Shown here one piece after another: positions 60,833-64,000 of a stretch of DNA of 64,000 nt (its first letter is position 1; the number at the start of each line of letters is the position of its first letter). Both the position numbers and the translations under genes were made by a program. The notes under the pieces are model-generated. The model saw only the letters and a list, made by a program, of their open reading frames with translations. It did no database searches and was not told the origin of the DNA. Where the stretch lies: the NCBI RefSeq assembly GCF_008274625.1, contig NZ_VTRU01000001.1, positions 806,001 to 870,000 of the forward strand, read 5' to 3'. Origin of the DNA: Chryseobacterium panacisoli (lineage in GTDB: Bacteria; Bacteroidota; Bacteroidia; Flavobacteriales; Weeksellaceae).

Positions 60833-63649
60833 TTAAAATGTTAAGTTCATACCGATTGTATAAATGGCTGAAATTGGATAAATATTATTATCAACTCCCA
60901 TCTGCACTCTATCTGTATTCATGATCTCTGGAGAAAATCCAGTATACTTAAAACTCGTCCAAGGGTTCTGAGCACTTAGATACAGTCTGAATTTAGTAAG
61001 CAATAAAGATTTTGCGAAATCTTTAGGTAAGTTGTATCCTACCGTAATATTTCTGATTCTGAAATAGCTTCCATCTTCTACAAAGAAACTACTTGGAAGA
61101 ATAATAGACTGGTTGTTGGTAGTCATTGGGTATGCATTAGATGTTCCTGCACCATGCCATCTGTTGTTGTAGAAATCAAGATCCCAGTTTTCATTTCCAT
61201 AACGCTGCTCACGGTTGTAGTTATAAATTTTGTTACCAAATACCCCCTGGAAGTCTACAGCAATATCAAAATCATGAACACTTAAGTTAACTCCGAATCC
61301 ATAAGTTCCTTTTGGAATCGGGCTTCCTAAGAATGTTTTATCTCTGGTGTCAATTACTCCGTTTCCGTCTATATCAGTAAATTTAAGCCATCCTGCTTTT
61401 GCCCCGGTTTGACCGGAAGCAGCAGCTTCTGCATCCGTCTGGAATACACCTGCTACCTCATATCCATAATATGCACCAACAGGTTGTCCGTTTTGTAATC
61501 TTACAATAGAGTTTCCAAATAAACTGGCTCCTGTTTCAAGATATGAACCTTGATATACAGATGTAATTTTATTTTTAAGAGTAGTAAGGTTACCATATAC
61601 TCCTAATTTTACTTTATCAGAAATTTTGGTGTCATAATTTACAGAAACTTCAAAACCTCTGTTATTGAATGAATAGGCATTAGTAACAAAGTTTTTCCAG
61701 TTACTTGCGCCCGAAACGGTTCCTTGTGTAACACCATATACTACATCCTCAGTATCTTTATCAAAATATGTAGCATCAATTTTCAGTTTATTATTGAATA
61801 ATCCCATTTCTAACCCGATATCTCTACCCGTTGTAGTTTCCCAACCTATGTTTGGATCAATTACTCTGTCAATAGTCTGGGCAGGTGATCCCGAATCTCC
61901 ATAATATGCACCTTCTTTAAGAATTGTAGTTCTTAAAGTATAAGCTCTTGTTACATCAGGGTTACCCAGTTTTCCCCAGCTTGCTCTTAGTTTTAAAAGA
62001 CTGAATACATTCTGATTGCTCATAAAATCTTCTTTCGAGATTACCCATCCGGCACTTACCGCAGGGAATACTCTATGTCTGTCTCCTGATGAATATTTAG
62101 AAGTCCCATCTCTACGAACAGATCCGTTCAAGAGATATTTCCCTTTATAGTCATAGTTAATTCTGGCAAACATAGATTCAATTCTATCCTGATAAGGGAC
62201 TACATCATATCCTTCTACGTCTTTATCAATCATAATGATATTAGTACCGTTGAAAATATTCATCGAAGCATTGGTTCCGTCATAATTAACGTTAAGTGCT
62301 TCTAAATACGTTTGGGAATAAGAATTTCTTGTTCTTGAAAAACCGGCAAGAATTTCAAGGTTATGATCTCCTAGTGACTTTTTCCAGCTTAAAGTATTGT
62401 CCCAGATATAATTTCTGTTTCTTGAATCTCTTGTAATCAGCTTATTAGGCTTCTGATCAGAAACAGGAACATAATTAAATGTAGGAGTATATTCGTACAG
62501 ATTTGTGTTATAATTGTCTGTTGTATAGCTTACTCTTAAAGTAAAGTCCTGCAAAAATTTATATTCTGCCCAGACATTGTTCAATAATCTTTCCTGTCTG
62601 TTCTGAGAACGATATAAATCTAATATCGCACGTGGGTTAGGAATAGAATATCCGTTAAAGAACTGATAGTCTCCTGTACCCGGATTCATCACAGAAAAGA
62701 TAGGAGGTGCGTTATAAGCGTTTAATAAAGGATTTTTTGCCTGATCGGTACGCATTTTAGAGAATGTGAAATTGTTCCCGATGGTTAGGTTATCAGTAAT
62801 CTTATAACTAAGGTTTAATTTTGTATTAAGTCTGTTAAATCCTGAACCTGAATTAATACCCTGCCCTGCAGCAATATTACCTTCGTCCTGTAGATTTCCT
62901 ATGCTTGCATAATAATTAAGCTTTCCTAAACTTCCTGAAGCTGAGAAATCATTAGAATTAATGATACTTGTTCTGAAAATTTCATTGAACCAATCTGTAT
63001 CTGCAGGAAAATTAGCTCTGGAAAGTGCTCCATTAAGATTCCCATTATCATTCATCAGCTTTTCATTATAAAGCTCAATATACTGATCAGAATTGGTCAT
63101 TTTAGGAACATTGGTAACCTTCTTAATTCCCAGATAAGAATTGAAATTGAATATCGGTTTCCCTCTTCCTGTTTTTGTTTTAATGATTACTGCCCCGTTA
63201 GCTGCTCTTGCTCCGAAGATGGCTAAACTGGAAGGATCTTTCAATACACTCATAGACTCAATATCCTGAGGACCAAGGAAAGAGATGTCATCAGTGATCA
63301 TTCCATCAACGATGAATACTGTTTTACCAGTCAGGGAACCTACCCCTCTGATATCTACTCTCGGAGAACTTCCCGGCGTACCGGAATTTAAAACCTGTAC
63401 CCCGGATAACTTACCTTGTATTGAGCTTATTGGGTTAGCGTTTGGTTTATCAGCAAGGTCCTTTGCAGAAACCATTCCGATACTTCCCGTAACGTTTTCT
63501 TTTTTCTGAGATCCATATCCGATCAAAACTACCTCCTCGATCTTCTGCTCTTTGGCAGTAGTATCTTTTGGAGTAGTCTGAGCATTGACGTTCATACCAA
63601 AGTACAGAACAGCAATGAGACATGAATACTTTAAATTACTTTGTTTCAT
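60833..63649 (-). CDS. SusC/RagA-family TonB-dependent outer-membrane transporter
   Basis: A 938-residue outer-membrane protein that imports oligosaccharides using TonB energy. After a signal peptide (CLIAVLYFGMNVNAQ) comes a TonB-box-like segment (IEEVVLIGYGSQKK), the plug (SIQGKLSGVQVLNSG, VDIRGVGSLTGKTVFIVDG) and the SusC signature (GARAANGAVIIKTKTG), then the 22-strand barrel ending IYTIGMNLTF. It lacks the N-terminal carboxypeptidase-regulatory-like domain that many SusC proteins carry. A -7 box lies 86 bases upstream, at 63735. It is the first gene of the locus. Confidence 0.96.
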   Translation of the reverse strand: MKQSNLKYSCLIAVLYFGMNVNAQTTPKDTTAKEQKIEEVVLIGYGSQKKENVTGSIGMVSAKDLADKPNANPISSIQGKLSGVQVLNSGTPGSSPRVDIRGVGSLTGKTVFIVDGMITDDISFLGPQDIESMSVLKDPSSLAIFGARAANGAVIIKTKTGRGKPIFNFNSYLGIKKVTNVPKMTNSDQYIELYNEKLMNDNGNLNGALSRANFPADTDWFNEIFRTSIINSNDFSASGSLGKLNYYASIGNLQDEGNIAAGQGINSGSGFNRLNTKLNLSYKITDNLTIGNNFTFSKMRTDQAKNPLLNAYNAPPIFSVMNPGTGDYQFFNGYSIPNPRAILDLYRSQNRQERLLNNVWAEYKFLQDFTLRVSYTTDNYNTNLYEYTPTFNYVPVSDQKPNKLITRDSRNRNYIWDNTLSWKKSLGDHNLEILAGFSRTRNSYSQTYLEALNVNYDGTNASMNIFNGTNIIMIDKDVEGYDVVPYQDRIESMFARINYDYKGKYLLNGSVRRDGTSKYSSGDRHRVFPAVSAGWVISKEDFMSNQNVFSLLKLRASWGKLGNPDVTRAYTLRTTILKEGAYYGDSGSPAQTIDRVIDPNIGWETTTGRDIGLEMGLFNNKLKIDATYFDKDTEDVVYGVTQGTVSGASNWKNFVTNAYSFNNRGFEVSVNYDTKISDKVKLGVYGNLTTLKNKITSVYQGSYLETGASLFGNSIVRLQNGQPVGAYYGYEVAGVFQTDAEAAASGQTGAKAGWLKFTDIDGNGVIDTRDKTFLGSPIPKGTYGFGVNLSVHDFDIAVDFQGVFGNKIYNYNREQRYGNENWDLDFYNNRWHGAGTSNAYPMTTNNQSIILPSSFFVEDGSYFRIRNITVGYNLPKDFAKSLLLTKFRLYLSAQNPWTSFKYTGFSPEIMNTDRVQMGVDNNIYPISAIYTIGMNLTF

Positions 63650-63734
63650 ATAGTTTCAATTTTATTCAAATAAATTCAAATTTGTACCTGTCTCTAAAGT
63701 GGAGTTATTTAAAATCTCAAAAAAAGACATTAGC

Positions 63735-63742
63735 CAAAAATA
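63735..63742 (-). promoter_or_regulatory. -7 box for the SusCD locus
   Basis: TATTTTTG on the minus strand matches TAnnTTTG, 86 bases before the susC-like ATG, with a TTG about 14 bases further upstream (shorter than usual). The remaining sequence to 64000 is AT-rich and shows no gene. Confidence 0.4.
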
Positions 63743-64000
63743 TAAAAAATATCGAACAATGTTAAACTATCTTAAATATTTAAAAATTATAAGGTTTCAC
63801 TATATTTAAATTGACAAAGTTTTAAATTTTATAATTTTATATTTAAAATAATTATTAATTACCCATCATTTTATTAATTATAAATTAACATTCTTACTGC
63901 AAAAAATCACCAAATCATGCTGTGAGCTTAATATTTTGTTAAATAGAGAATAGTAATTACCTTTGGTGCAGTTTTTGAGAAAAAGCATTTAAAATCAATA

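Overview
The window looks like chromosome from a Chryseobacterium-like flavobacterium (Bacteroidota, Weeksellaceae). Evidence seen in the sequence: low GC, many TAnnTTTG-type -7 promoter boxes with weak Shine-Dalgarno sequences, SusC/SusD genes, proteins ending in type IX secretion (T9SS) sorting domains, a PER/CIA/CGA-like class A beta-lactamase, and many short palindromic intergenic repeats. The genus is inferred from these traits; no search was run. I saw no rRNA, tRNA, CRISPR array, transposase or integrase.

Layout. Positions 1-4360 hold small hypothetical genes, a TonB-plug-only protein with a decayed copy beside it, an XRE regulator, a DUF6261-like protein and a four-copy array of 80-base hairpins. 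Positions 4363-7221 are an AT-richer plus-strand island: a CBS-domain protein with a C-terminal HEPN RNase motif, an unknown small protein upstream, and a translationally coupled pair related by motif to DUF6978 and DUF1828. Positions 7269-38620 are mostly housekeeping: urocanase, a 2-hydroxyacid dehydrogenase, Pcm, a GH5 glycosidase, beta-lactamase, a 3-hydroxyacyl-CoA dehydrogenase, PheT, an AraC regulator with a DUF417 protein, DnaN, DgkA, PurL and PurB, mixed with lipoproteins and small unknown proteins.

Positions 39467-53452 form the most striking region, read on the minus strand. A likely operon encodes a T9SS-sorted repeat protein, an RHS/YD-repeat protein, a tail-fibre-like coiled-coil protein and a 1200-residue DUF6443/RHS polymorphic toxin with an HExxH metallopeptidase tip, followed by a putative immunity lipoprotein. 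Downstream sit two partial RHS copies. Each repeats about 400 bases of the RHS core and then carries a different toxin tip (one phospholipase A2-like, one unknown) and its own putative immunity gene. Neither has a believable start codon or signal peptide, and each is preceded by a terminator-like hairpin. They look like silent cassettes that could be recombined onto the expressed toxin. A small double-glycine-leader peptide gene lies at the end.

Positions 54751-63649 are a polysaccharide utilisation locus on the minus strand: SusC, SusD, a GH144-like lipoprotein, an esterase and a GH3 beta-glucosidase. The combination suggests use of beta-1,2-glucan: SusC/SusD bind and import oligosaccharides, the GH144-like enzyme cuts the chain, and the GH3 enzyme releases glucose. 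Two tandem paralogous secreted proteins lie between this locus and the toxin region.
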